A stretch of 64,000 bases of DNA from Virgibacillus_P tibetensis (GTDB lineage Bacteria; Bacillota; Bacilli; Bacillales; Amphibacillaceae), in contig NZ_JARZFX010000004.1 of the NCBI RefSeq assembly GCF_036026595.1, forward strand, positions 186,001 to 250,000, written 5' to 3'. The notes under the pieces are model-generated. The model ran no database searches. It was not told the origin of the DNA and saw nothing but the letters and a program-made list of their open reading frames with translations. Below are positions 1 to 8,409 of this stretch, one piece after another. The stretch's first letter is position 1. Each line of letters starts with the position of its first letter. The position numbers and the translations under genes are program-made.

Positions 1-2
1 GT

Positions 3-1259
3 TCACATGACTTTTATATGGAACATGTATGGACAAAGGAATCACGTAAGCGTGAGGGCCAGATGCCATTGCTGCCAGAAGCGAGTACAGTGGTGTTTGA
101 TGAAGGACATCTATTAGAATTCGCTGCCCAGAAAGGGCTAACATATCGCTATAATTTTGAAACATTAACAAATGTACTAACAGGTTATATGGGGCAGGAT
201 GTCAGAGAAGAATCTCTCTATTTAGTTGAAGATATCCTGGCATTAAATGATGAGTGGTTTGAAATGCTTGGTGAAACAGCCAAGATCGTAGAAGGATCAA
301 ACCGTCAGGAACTCACCCTGTCAAAAGAAACGATCACAATGGCAAAAACGCTTCATAATAAAGTGCAGAAATTACTTGAAGAGCTAGTATTTGATTCCGA
401 ATTATTCACGATCGATGAATATCATGTCACGATTATTGAAGAGTATTTGGAGTTCTTCTCCTACGGCTTATCCATTTTACTAAAAGATGACGAGGGAATC
501 TTTTGGATGGAAGAAAATGAAAATACGGTGAGCTTAGTAATTATGCCACGCTTAGTAGAGGATGTTTTGAAAAAAGAAGTATTCTCCCAGAAGATGCCGT
601 TTGTTTTTTCTTCCGCTACATTATCACAGGGAGGAGACTTTTCTTACCTTGCTGGCAGCTTAGGAATCGAAACCTATGATTCGTTTTCAGTTGCTTCTCC
701 ATTTGACTACGAAAATAAGATGAAGCTTAAAGGCCATATTGAAACAATCTCTAACGACAAGTGGAAGCAGATTGGTGAACAGTTAGCAGAAGCTGGGGGT
801 AAGTCATTGGTGTTGTTCTCTTCTGTAGAAGAGATGGACGAATTCCGCCAATGGGCAACAAATGAAAAATGGCCCTTTGCAATACTTTATGAAGGAGACC
901 GTGAGATTAGTGAGACAGTCCGCCAATTTCAAACGGACCAATCATCTGTATTATGTGCCCACCATTTATGGGAAGGGCTGGATGTCCCGGGGGAAGCGTT
1001 AACTCAAGTAATTATTTCCTCGCTTCCTTTCCCTCCCAAGGATCCTGTGTTTAAAGCGAAGCGAAACCATGCAGACGATCCCATTAAGGAAGTCGACGCT
1101 CCATATATGCTTCTCCGATTGAGGCAGGGCATTGGCCGTTTAATCAGAAACAGTGAGGATTATGGTACGATTCACCTGTGGATGACAGAAGAGGAGAAAC
1201 AGAAGCATCAACAGCACATTGCAGAAGTATTGCCAGTTGAAATAAACTGGACTTTATAG
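3..1259 (+). CDS. DinG/YpvA-type ATP-dependent DNA helicase, 3' part
   Basis: This is the C-terminal part of an XPD/DinG-type superfamily 2 helicase, which unwinds DNA using ATP. The frame is open to the left edge, so the gene begins outside the window; the ATG at 18 is internal. Visible motifs are the DEAH-type box (VVFDEGH), motif III (VFSSATLS), a Walker-like strand (SLVLFSS), the EGLDVPG segment, and motif VI (RLRQGIGRLIRN). No exonuclease domain is visible in this part. By shape it resembles B. subtilis YpvA more than the exonuclease-fused DinG, but the missing N-terminus leaves that open. A strong terminator follows directly. Confidence 0.88.
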   Translation, partial: SHDFYMEHVWTKESRKREGQMPLLPEASTVVFDEGHLLEFAAQKGLTYRYNFETLTNVLTGYMGQDVREESLYLVEDILALNDEWFEMLGETAKIVEGSNRQELTLSKETITMAKTLHNKVQKLLEELVFDSELFTIDEYHVTIIEEYLEFFSYGLSILLKDDEGIFWMEENENTVSLVIMPRLVEDVLKKEVFSQKMPFVFSSATLSQGGDFSYLAGSLGIETYDSFSVASPFDYENKMKLKGHIETISNDKWKQIGEQLAEAGGKSLVLFSSVEEMDEFRQWATNEKWPFAILYEGDREISETVRQFQTDQSSVLCAHHLWEGLDVPGEALTQVIISSLPFPPKDPVFKAKRNHADDPIKEVDAPYMLLRLRQGIGRLIRNSEDYGTIHLWMTEEEKQKHQQHIAEVLPVEINWTL

Positions 1260-1264
1260 CAACA

Positions 1265-1300
1265 AAAAAACACCCCGCATGCAAAGCTGCGGGGTGTTTT
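1265..1300 (+). terminator. Rho-independent terminator after helicase gene
   Basis: The arms ACACCCCGC and GCGGGGTGT form a 9-bp GC-rich stem with a short loop, followed by a T run and preceded by an A run. It can work in both directions and ends the helicase transcript. Confidence 0.9.
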
Positions 1301-1387
1301 GGTTATCCAGTATATTTTATATCAAAGTTCAATAATAGTTGAATAATTTATTCTAAAAGTATAGAATGAGGTCAGGAGGTTTTATTA

Positions 1388-2434
1388 ATGGATATTATAA
1401 GTACAACAAGCAGAAAAAGAGAAACATATGAAATCGAAATCAAATACTCTCCACTATGGGAAGCGGCACTGGGTATTGCTGCGATTACAAATACTCCCTT
1501 ACTCGATTCCATGGAAAGACCAATAGTTTATTGGAAGGAAACAAGAGATAACCTATCAAAAGAATTGCAAGAACATTTAGATTATGCAGAAAAGAATAAT
1601 ACGTGGAAATCGCTCCTCCAGTTATTACACGAAAAGGACTTTTCAACTCTAGAGGAATTCACATCCTACATACACGATCTCTCTGAAAACAAATTAAAAT
1701 TCATTTGTATCCCATTCACTGGTAATGCAAATCAATCTTTAAGAGAACAGGCAGCTAATGGAAACAGTGAAGCATTACTGCGATTACAAGAACAAACAAG
1801 TGAAAATCCATTTTTTCCCGCTTATATAGAATTTATTTGCAAAGCAGAAGCCCGTCAATTGAAGAGCCATCTCATCGAGGTAATGACTGATTGGTTTGAG
1901 CAAGTAATTGAGCCAACAATTGAAAAGCTTGAAAAAATACTGCAAACCGATACGCAATCAAAAGCTCGGGCAAAAGAAAAAATGTCCTCTGAGGTGTTTG
2001 TGGAATGGGCAACAGGCGGTATCAATTATGCTCCTGAGCCAAGTATTCAAAAGGTGCTATTAATTCCTCACTATATTTATCGTCCCTGGAATGTGGTTGC
2101 AGACATAGAAGATACAAAAGTGTTTTATTATCCAATTGCCAACGAAAGTGTAGATCCGCAAGATAAGGATCTGCCCAATAATTTTCTCCTATTAAAACAT
2201 AAGGCATTGGGTGATGAGGTCAGGATGCGAATAGTTAAATATTTATTTGAAAGAGATCGCACACTCCAGGATATCACCGAGAAACTGGAAATGGGAAAAT
2301 CCACAATACACCATCACTTAAAAATTTTACGTTCAGCACAGCTAGTTGAAGTGAACCAATCGAAATACGTATTGAAGAAGAAGGCAATCGAGTCACTGGC
2401 TAACGAATTGGATTTATATTTACACCTTAGATAA
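1388..2434 (+). CDS. ArsR-family winged-helix transcriptional regulator
   Basis: A 348-residue predicted cytoplasmic DNA-binding protein. The C-terminal 75 residues form an ArsR-type winged helix: KALGDEVRMRIVKYL, then a recognition helix region (EMGKSTIHHHLKILRSAQLV) and a beta-wing. The N-terminal 270 residues have no motif I can name; longer ArsR-like proteins of this layout are common in Bacilli. The ATG follows AGGAGGT at good spacing. The gene lies 34 bp upstream of an MFS exporter in the same direction, so it most likely controls that exporter in response to an unknown ligand. The usual cysteine metal-binding motif in the recognition helix is absent, so metal sensing is not supported. 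Confidence 0.8.
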   Translation: MDIISTTSRKRETYEIEIKYSPLWEAALGIAAITNTPLLDSMERPIVYWKETRDNLSKELQEHLDYAEKNNTWKSLLQLLHEKDFSTLEEFTSYIHDLSENKLKFICIPFTGNANQSLREQAANGNSEALLRLQEQTSENPFFPAYIEFICKAEARQLKSHLIEVMTDWFEQVIEPTIEKLEKILQTDTQSKARAKEKMSSEVFVEWATGGINYAPEPSIQKVLLIPHYIYRPWNVVADIEDTKVFYYPIANESVDPQDKDLPNNFLLLKHKALGDEVRMRIVKYLFERDRTLQDITEKLEMGKSTIHHHLKILRSAQLVEVNQSKYVLKKKAIESLANELDLYLHLR

Positions 2435-2468
2435 AGCAGGTAATCTGAGTAGAAACTGAGGGGCAGTA

Positions 2469-3683
2469 ATGAATGTTTTTAAAAATAGATCGTTTACGTT
2501 TTTATGGATAGGTAATGCTACATCTGAATTAGGAGGCGCTTTCGGAACCTTTTGTAACGCCCTTTTAATTTATGAACTTACTGGATCTACCATGGCTTTA
2601 GGGAGTATGTGGTTGTTATATTTTCTGCCATCACTCACTTTGCAGTTAGTTAGTGGGCCATATATCGATAAATGGAGCAGAAAGTGGATTATGATTTTCG
2701 CTCTTTGGAGTCGTGGTTTAATCTTTATAGTTCCCCTCGCTGCATACATAATGGGAACGTTAATGCCATGGCACATTTATGCTGTACAGCTGATGGTTGG
2801 ATTAATTACACCACTGTATGTACCTTCGAATCAAGCTATTTTACCTACCATAGTTTCAGATAAACAACTCCAGGCAGCTAATGCTTATGTAGATGGAACG
2901 GCCCGTTTAATGATGTTTATGGCTCCTGTTACAGCAGGTATAGTCATTGAGTACATCGGTATAACCTTTACATTAGCTTTGATTTGTAGCCTGCTTTTGA
3001 CGAGCGGTTTTCTACTATTGGTTATCCGCGAAAAAAGAATCTATCAGGATAATCGAAAAACATGGTTGGAACAATTTACTGAAGGGCTACATTATTTTTT
3101 CCAGCAACGCATTATTGTTTGGCTGGGAATATTTCTTGCTTTTGTGCAATTTGGAGTCGGCGTTACCATGGTAATTAATCTTCCCTATATAACCGGGGAA
3201 TTAAATGGTAATTATGCAGTTTATGGTTACTTCATGGCGGGTTTTCCTTTAGGCTACATCATTGGAACTTTATTTGTTGGTAAAATAACATTTTATAGCC
3301 GTAGAATTCTTATGCTGGGAGCTCTGGTGGTAGGTGGTCTCACATTTGTCGCTTTAGGTTTTACGCAATCCATTGTTTTTGCAATAGCAACGGAAACTAT
3401 TGCCGGGGTGGCAATGGCGTTCTTCAATGTACATAATACAACGATATGCCAAAAGACAGTCCCCAATCATTTGATGGGTAAAATTTTTTCTGTACGATTA
3501 TTTATCATTAGAGGAGCAATGCCATTAGGTGTGTTGGCTGGTGGGTTGTTAAGTGAGGTATGGGGAATCAGGCCACTATATATTTTAATAGGAATAATTA
3601 TATGCTCAATATCCATAATGGGTTTATTATTACCTTATTTTAAATTCATTGATGAACCGGTAAAAGAAAATTCCACTGCATAA
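2469..3683 (+). CDS. MFS transporter, EntS/MdtH-like drug or metabolite exporter
   Basis: A 404-residue membrane protein with about 12 hydrophobic segments, typical in length for major facilitator superfamily exporters of the EntS/enterobactin-exporter type. The N-terminus (NRSFTFLWIGNATSELGG) and the loop DKWSRKWIM after the second membrane helix match the family's conserved positions. It would export a small molecule using the proton gradient; the substrate cannot be told from sequence. It is the second gene of a two-gene unit with the upstream ArsR-like regulator, which suggests substrate-inducible export. Confidence 0.85.
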   Translation: MNVFKNRSFTFLWIGNATSELGGAFGTFCNALLIYELTGSTMALGSMWLLYFLPSLTLQLVSGPYIDKWSRKWIMIFALWSRGLIFIVPLAAYIMGTLMPWHIYAVQLMVGLITPLYVPSNQAILPTIVSDKQLQAANAYVDGTARLMMFMAPVTAGIVIEYIGITFTLALICSLLLTSGFLLLVIREKRIYQDNRKTWLEQFTEGLHYFFQQRIIVWLGIFLAFVQFGVGVTMVINLPYITGELNGNYAVYGYFMAGFPLGYIIGTLFVGKITFYSRRILMLGALVVGGLTFVALGFTQSIVFAIATETIAGVAMAFFNVHNTTICQKTVPNHLMGKIFSVRLFIIRGAMPLGVLAGGLLSEVWGIRPLYILIGIIICSISIMGLLLPYFKFIDEPVKENSTA

Positions 3684-3792
3684 AATAAATACTCCCCCTT
3701 CTAAAATCTTGTATAAAAAAGAAATAACTAGGAAGTATAAGTGTGTGTAAAGTTAAGGGATACAGTATACGAATTTTATTAGGAGGATTGCA

Positions 3793-4305
3793 ATGGGAAT
3801 TTTAAGTGGAAACCCGACAGACGAACCGATGCATTATGGTGAAGTATTTGGTGCTTGGTCATCGGTGTTAGCAATGAAGTCAGGAATTGCTGGCCATCAA
3901 ACATTTCTTAATCATGCAGGTGATGAAGATCTTAAGAGATTAATTAAAGAGGCTATCCAACAGGGAAAACAGCAGGTAGAAGAAATTGAAACTCTATTAA
4001 AGAATAATGGAGTTGGTTTACCACCTACACCCCCGGAAAGGCCACAAGCACAGCTGGAAGATATTCCTCCAGGCGCGCGCGTTATGGATCAGGAAATTGC
4101 AGCAACTGTATCAGCAGGAATCGCAGCCGGGTTAGTTTCGTGCAGTGCGATGATGGGGCAGTCGATTCGAGAAGATATTATTATGATGTTCGGACAATTT
4201 CATACACAGAAAGCTACACTCGGGGGCAAGTTTCTACGGCTTAATAAGGAAAAGGGCTGGCTAGTTCCACCACCACTTCATCAGCATCAGACAGATGATA
4301 ACTAA
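3793..4305 (+). CDS. DUF3231 family protein
   Basis: A 170-residue protein of the DUF3231 family, found widely in Bacillaceae. Recognisable parts are the N-terminal DEPMHYGEVFGAWS segment, the helix TFLNHAGDEDLKRLI, and the PPTPPERP linker, followed by a second helical half with MGQSIREDIIMMF. These proteins are predicted to be helical and ferritin-like; no enzymatic function is established that I know of. It has its own ribosome binding site (AGGAGG) and a strong terminator, so it is probably a single-gene unit. Confidence 0.8.
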   Translation: MGILSGNPTDEPMHYGEVFGAWSSVLAMKSGIAGHQTFLNHAGDEDLKRLIKEAIQQGKQQVEEIETLLKNNGVGLPPTPPERPQAQLEDIPPGARVMDQEIAATVSAGIAAGLVSCSAMMGQSIREDIIMMFGQFHTQKATLGGKFLRLNKEKGWLVPPPLHQHQTDDN

Positions 4306-4311
4306 AGCAAG

Positions 4312-4343
4312 TAGAGCGGGCTGAAAAGTCTGCTCTATTTTTT
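4312..4343 (+). terminator. Terminator after DUF3231 gene
   Basis: TAGAGCGGGCT pairs with AGTCTGCTCTA (11 bp with two G-U pairs) around a four-base loop, followed by TTTTTT. Confidence 0.85.
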
Positions 4344-4426
4344 GGGATAAATAAGTAAGCATATAAATTTGGCTCTATAAAATTACCTGACAGCAAAAGC
4401 CGAGTCAACGTAATAAAGTTAAATAC

Positions 4427-4440
4427 ATGACACTTGTCAT
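4427..4440 (+). promoter_or_regulatory. Palindromic activator site upstream of des, candidate DesR box
   Basis: ATGACA-CT-TGTCAT is a perfect inverted repeat. It ends 24 bp before a good -10 element (TATAAT, 4465-4470), and no good -35 hexamer is present at the right distance. This is the layout expected of a promoter that needs an activator near -40 to -50. In B. subtilis, phosphorylated DesR activates des from upstream sites, so this palindrome is the natural candidate. The assignment rests on position and symmetry. Confidence 0.55.
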
Positions 4441-4464
4441 ACTCCTACCTTGACGTTTATGTCT

Positions 4465-4470
4465 TATAAT
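4465..4470 (+). promoter_or_regulatory. -10 element of des promoter
   Basis: TATAAT lies 74 bp before the des start codon. The hexamer 17 bp upstream is far from TTGACA, in agreement with activator dependence. Confidence 0.5.
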
Positions 4471-4544
4471 AAGCATGCCTTATCCCTATACTTAAGAGTA
4501 GATATAAATACGCGCCAATAAACTATCTTTTATAGGAGGAAATT

Positions 4545-5597
4545 ATGAATAAACAAAAGCAAGCACAACTAAGAAAAAGTGTTGCATCTTTTGCAACTTC
4601 AGATATGAAAGCTAGCATAGTACAGTTACTAAACACCATCCTCCCGTTTTTTCTACTTTGGTTTCTTGCGTACCAAAGTTTGTCTGTATCAATTTGGCTC
4701 ACCCTTGCACTAGCCGTTGTGGCTTCAGGGTTTGTTATTCGAATCTTTATTATATTTCATGACTGCACACATATGTCGTTCTTTAAAAATAAAAAAGCAA
4801 ATAGAATTGTCGGCACAATTACCGGGGTTATTACTCACTTTGCTTTTGAAAAATGGAAAAGAGATCACTCCATACACCACGCAACAAGCAGCAATCTGGA
4901 TAAACGTGGAACAGGTGATGTTTGGGTAATGACCGTTGATGAGTATGTTGCCGCATCATTTTGGGGAAGATTGGCTTATCGCCTCTATCGTACTCCCATT
5001 GTTATGTTTGGATTGGGACCTATCTTCCTATTCTTAATATCGAATCGTTTTAATCGTAAAGATGCCAGACGAAAAGAACGCCTGAATACGTATCTTATCA
5101 ATATAACAATTGCGGGAATCTATGGACTATTAATATGGACTATAGGCTGGCAAGCATTACTGATTATACAGCTTCCGATTCTTTTCATTGCAGGTTCACT
5201 TGGAATTTGGTTGTTTTATGTACAGCACCAGTTTGAGGATTCCTATTTTGAAAATGAAGACGAGTGGGATTACGTAAAAGCAGCTGTTGATGGAAGTTCT
5301 TATTATAAACTTCCTAAAGTACTGCAATGGGTGACTGGCAGTATTGGATACCATCATGTTCATCACCTTAGTCCGAGGGTGCCGAATTATAACTTGGAGA
5401 AAGCACATGATTCTACACCGCCATTACAGCAAGCAACTACAATTACATTAGCAACGAGTTTGAAATCAATCAAGTTCCGATTATTTGATGAGGCAAGCAA
5501 GTCTTTTGTGAGCTTTAAAGAGGTTAAGGAGCTTTTGAGGAAAAGAAAGTTGAATTTAGAGCTTCCAACGGCGAGAAAATCAAGTCTGGAAAAATAA
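4545..5597 (+). CDS. des: Acyl-lipid Delta5 desaturase Des
   Basis: A 350-residue integral membrane fatty acid desaturase that introduces a cis double bond into acyl chains of existing phospholipids, restoring membrane fluidity in the cold. The three histidine boxes are present: HDCTH near residue 76, HSIHH near 108, and HHVHH near 272. Much of the sequence matches B. subtilis Des as I recall it (for example HHATSSNLDKRGTGD and the IGYHHVHHLSP segment), and the length agrees (352 in B. subtilis). Hydrophobic pairs of helices flank the boxes. It is followed by a terminator and then desK-desR, the same gene order as in B. subtilis. Confidence 0.95.
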   Translation: MNKQKQAQLRKSVASFATSDMKASIVQLLNTILPFFLLWFLAYQSLSVSIWLTLALAVVASGFVIRIFIIFHDCTHMSFFKNKKANRIVGTITGVITHFAFEKWKRDHSIHHATSSNLDKRGTGDVWVMTVDEYVAASFWGRLAYRLYRTPIVMFGLGPIFLFLISNRFNRKDARRKERLNTYLINITIAGIYGLLIWTIGWQALLIIQLPILFIAGSLGIWLFYVQHQFEDSYFENEDEWDYVKAAVDGSSYYKLPKVLQWVTGSIGYHHVHHLSPRVPNYNLEKAHDSTPPLQQATTITLATSLKSIKFRLFDEASKSFVSFKEVKELLRKRKLNLELPTARKSSLEK

Positions 5598-5632
5598 GCA
5601 GTGAAAACTGTTCTAAATAGAACCTATAAAAT

Positions 5633-5660
5633 GCCCTTCCATACTTAATGGGAGGGCTAT
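5633..5660 (+). terminator. Terminator between des and desK
   Basis: GCCCTTCC pairs with GGGAGGGC (one T-G pair) around a short AT loop, followed by a T-rich stretch. It probably limits read-through from strong des transcription into desK. Confidence 0.7.
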
Positions 5661-5696
5661 TATTTTGTTATACTTAATAGAGAAGGAGGGCTTAAC

Positions 5697-6830
5697 TTGC
5701 AAAATTGGTATCATATCTTTCCAAAGAACACGGGACTAAGCGCCTACGCATGGATCATTTTTTGTTTGCTGCCATTTTACTTTATCATTCGTTCTTCCTC
5801 ACTAATTGAAGTTATCATTGGTGTATTTATGATCGCCTTATTCTTTACTACATACAGGCTTTCGTTTATCAAGAAGGGCTGGACGGTTTATGTGTCCGTA
5901 GCGATAGAAATGGCTATAAGTATAGGCATGACACTATATTTTGGATATGTTTACTTCTCTCTTTTTCTGGCGTTTTTTATAGGAAATATTCAAAATAAGA
6001 CGGGTTTTATAACGCTCTATATAGTTCATTTAGTCACAACAATAGTTGCAGTCGTTATTGGTTTCTTCATTCAGGGTCAATTATTCTTCTCCCAAATACC
6101 GTTTATAATCATCAGTATTATTGGTGTCATTTTGCTGCCCTTTAATATGTATAATAGAAATAAACAAGAGCTATTGGAAGGTCAGTTAGAGGATGCCAAT
6201 AAAAAGATTTCGCAATTGGTGATCAATGAAGAACGTCAGCGGATTGCAAGAGACCTCCATGACACGCTGGGACAGAAACTCTCTCTTATTGGCTTAAAAA
6301 GTGATCTGGCCGGCAAGCTGGTTTATCGTGATCAGGAGGCAGCGCAAAAAGAAATTATTGACATTAATCAAACAGCAAGAACCGCTCTAAAAGAAGTACG
6401 CGAAATGGTTTCAGATATGAAGGGTGCGAAATTAAAAGATGAAATCCAGCGTATTCAGCAGGTAATAGAGGCAGCACAAATGGATTTCAGTGTTGAGGGT
6501 GATTTGGATCTTAAACATACAACCCAGCTCGTTGAGAATGTATTGAGTATGTGTCTTAAAGAATCCGTAACGAATATAGTTAAACATAGCCAGGCTACTG
6601 CCTGTCATGTTCGGATTGAACAATCCCTTAGTGAAGTTCGTATAGAAGTGCAGGATAACGGGAAAGGGATATCCCAAAAAAATGATGCTTATAAAGGACA
6701 TGGGTTGCGTGGGATGGAAGAGAGACTTGAATTTGTAAATGGCAGATTGGACATTGAATCGTCTAATGGAACGACCCTTATCATTAGCGTTCCTCATATT
6801 ATTCAACAAACGGAAGGGGAATTATTGTGA
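5697..6830 (+). CDS. desK: Membrane thermosensor histidine kinase DesK
   Basis: A 377-residue sensor kinase of the NarL-partner (HisKA_3) class. About five hydrophobic segments occupy residues 14-150, followed by a coiled stretch and the phosphoacceptor block RIARDLHDTLGQKLSLIG with His at residue 188, the same number as in B. subtilis DesK. The ATP-binding domain carries ESVTNIVKHSQA (N box) and DNGKGI and GHGLRGMEER (G boxes). It senses membrane thickness or order and controls phosphorylation of DesR. The start is TTG after GAAGGAGGG. Its last bases overlap the desR start (GTGA), so the two are translationally coupled. Confidence 0.93.
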   Translation: MQNWYHIFPKNTGLSAYAWIIFCLLPFYFIIRSSSLIEVIIGVFMIALFFTTYRLSFIKKGWTVYVSVAIEMAISIGMTLYFGYVYFSLFLAFFIGNIQNKTGFITLYIVHLVTTIVAVVIGFFIQGQLFFSQIPFIIISIIGVILLPFNMYNRNKQELLEGQLEDANKKISQLVINEERQRIARDLHDTLGQKLSLIGLKSDLAGKLVYRDQEAAQKEIIDINQTARTALKEVREMVSDMKGAKLKDEIQRIQQVIEAAQMDFSVEGDLDLKHTTQLVENVLSMCLKESVTNIVKHSQATACHVRIEQSLSEVRIEVQDNGKGISQKNDAYKGHGLRGMEERLEFVNGRLDIESSNGTTLIISVPHIIQQTEGELL

Positions 6831-7426
6831 TTCGTATTGTATTAGCCGAAGATCAGGGGATGCTGCTTGGAGCACTTGGATCCCTGCTTAATTTAGAGGA
6901 TGATATGGAAGTAGTTGGAAAAGCAAAAAATGGGGAAGAAGCTATAGCATTAGTAAAGCAACATAATCCTGATATCTGTATTATGGATATTGAAATGCCT
7001 GTTAAAAGCGGCTTGGATGCTGCGGAAGAATTAAAGGATCATCCATGTAAAGTAATTATTTTAACAACCTTTGCAAGAACTGGTTACTTTGAGCGTGCCA
7101 GAAATGCAAAGGTAGGCGGCTACCTATTGAAAGACGGCCCGAGTGATGAATTAGCAAGCTCTATTCGAACTATTATGGAAGGTCGGAGAATCTACGCACC
7201 GGAATTAGTAGACATGGCGTATAACAACGACAACCCATTAACGGAACGCGAAGCACAGGTAATTAAGCTGATTGCAGATGGAAAGACAACAAAGGAAATA
7301 GCAGGTGAATTATTTATTACAACTGGCACGGTTCGAAATTATGTTTCTGTAATTCTGGATAAGCTAAATGTAAGTAATCGAATTGAAGCTATTTCACAAT
7401 TTAAGGAAAAAGGCTGGTATAAATAA
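6827..7426 (+). CDS. desR: Response regulator DesR
   Basis: A 199-residue NarL/FixJ-type response regulator: receiver domain (residues 1-120) with Asp54 in CIMDIEMP as the phosphoacceptor, matching B. subtilis DesR, and a LuxR-type helix-turn-helix (residues about 135-195) with LTEREAQVIKLIADGKTTKEIA. Phosphorylated DesR activates des in the cold. The start codon is GTG, overlapping the desK stop. The ATGACA/TGTCAT palindrome upstream of des is its likely target. Confidence 0.94.
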   Translation: MIRIVLAEDQGMLLGALGSLLNLEDDMEVVGKAKNGEEAIALVKQHNPDICIMDIEMPVKSGLDAAEELKDHPCKVIILTTFARTGYFERARNAKVGGYLLKDGPSDELASSIRTIMEGRRIYAPELVDMAYNNDNPLTEREAQVIKLIADGKTTKEIAGELFITTGTVRNYVSVILDKLNVSNRIEAISQFKEKGWYK

Positions 7427-7441
7427 AGAGAGAACATAGGT

Positions 7442-7472
7442 TGATTGAGGTCCACATTAGATAGCTCAATCA
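7442..7472 (+). terminator. Weak hairpin after desR
   Basis: TGATTGAG and CTCAATCA can form an 8-bp stem with a 15-base loop just after the desR stop. There is no T run, so it may be a weak or Rho-assisted end, or only a stabilising hairpin. Confidence 0.35.
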
Positions 7473-7561
7473 GTTAGCTTCAAGCATTACAAGGTACTAA
7501 ATCTGCATCCTCAGATTTATTCGACTTTTAGTGATACAATTAGCCATGGGAGGGATTTCAT

Positions 7562-8347
7562 ATGAAACACGCTGTTTACCAGATGGATATTATAGCTGGA
7601 AACCCGGAAGGCAACAGATTACGGGTAGAAGAATGGGTAGAAAATGTCTGTAAAATGGATCGGCCTGATATAATTGTACTTCCGGAAATGTGGACTACCG
7701 GGTATACTTTGCCAGAGCTCGACAAGTTAGCTGATAAAGAGGGAGAACCAACAACATCATTTTTAAAAAGGCTGGCAAGTAAATATAAGATACATATTAT
7801 CGGTGGGTCGATTGCGAATGAAAAATCAGGAAAGTATTATAATTCCAGTATGGTCATTGATGGACAAGGAGAACTTATTTATAAGTATGACAAAATGCAC
7901 CTCGTTCCCATGTTGGATGAACCGCGTTATTTGACTGGCGGAAGAAAAAAGGTAGAGGTTTTTGAACTAGGTGGCGTTAAAATGGGGATCATTATTTGTT
8001 ATGATTTACGTTTCCCTGAATTGGCACGTACTTTGGCGCTGGAAGGTGCACAGATATTATATGTTGTGGCAGAATGGCCTGCTGCCAGAAAAGAGCATTG
8101 GAAGGCTCTTTTAATTGCACGAGCAATAGAAAATCAAATGTACGTTGTTTCAAGTAATCGAGTCGGAAGTTATGATGGAGTAGATTTTGCAGGAAGCTCT
8201 ATGATTATAGATCCTTGGGGCAATTGTATTCACACAGGAAGTGAGACGGAGGAAGAAACGATAATTGCATCACTTGTATTGGAATCGGTCCCCAAAATAA
8301 GGAAAGAGGTCCCGGTATTTGCCAGCAGAGTACCTGAACTATATTAG
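7562..8347 (+). CDS. Nitrilase-family carbon-nitrogen hydrolase, omega-amidase-like (MtnU-like)
   Basis: A 261-residue nitrilase-superfamily hydrolase. The catalytic triad is visible as Glu in LPEMWTTGY, Lys in YDKMHLVPM and Cys in IIICYDLRFPE. Length and motifs fit the branch that includes B. subtilis MtnU (YkrU) and mammalian Nit2, which hydrolyse omega-amides of 2-oxo acids made by glutamine transaminases. Other methionine salvage genes are not adjacent and no S-box leader is visible upstream, so assignment to that pathway is not supported by context. In B. subtilis, mtnU and htpX lie in the same chromosomal neighbourhood, which may be why they are adjacent here. The start follows GGGAGGG. 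Confidence 0.8.
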   Translation: MKHAVYQMDIIAGNPEGNRLRVEEWVENVCKMDRPDIIVLPEMWTTGYTLPELDKLADKEGEPTTSFLKRLASKYKIHIIGGSIANEKSGKYYNSSMVIDGQGELIYKYDKMHLVPMLDEPRYLTGGRKKVEVFELGGVKMGIIICYDLRFPELARTLALEGAQILYVVAEWPAARKEHWKALLIARAIENQMYVVSSNRVGSYDGVDFAGSSMIIDPWGNCIHTGSETEEETIIASLVLESVPKIRKEVPVFASRVPELY

Positions 8348-8370
8348 TGGTTTTTATTACTATTACTAGA

Positions 8371-8396
8371 AAAGACCCTCCATTTGGAAGGTCTTT
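8371..8396. terminator. Bidirectional terminator between nitrilase gene and htpX
   Basis: AAAGACC and GGTCTTT, with TCC/GGA inside them, form a nearly perfect palindrome lying between two convergent genes. It has A/T-rich flanks on both sides. Confidence 0.8.
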
Positions 8397-8409
8397 CAGT
8401 TTAATACAC

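Noticed and set aside
5610..5623. GTTCTAAATAGAAC between des and desK resembles the SinR-like palindrome
   Set aside because: The arms are separated by 4 rather than 6 bases, no promoter is adjacent, and GTTCTTT is absent on either strand. Probably chance or part of the terminator region.
7427..7561. Possible S-box riboswitch upstream of the MtnU-like gene
   Set aside because: None of the conserved S-box core sequences are visible, and the region is too short for leader plus terminator.
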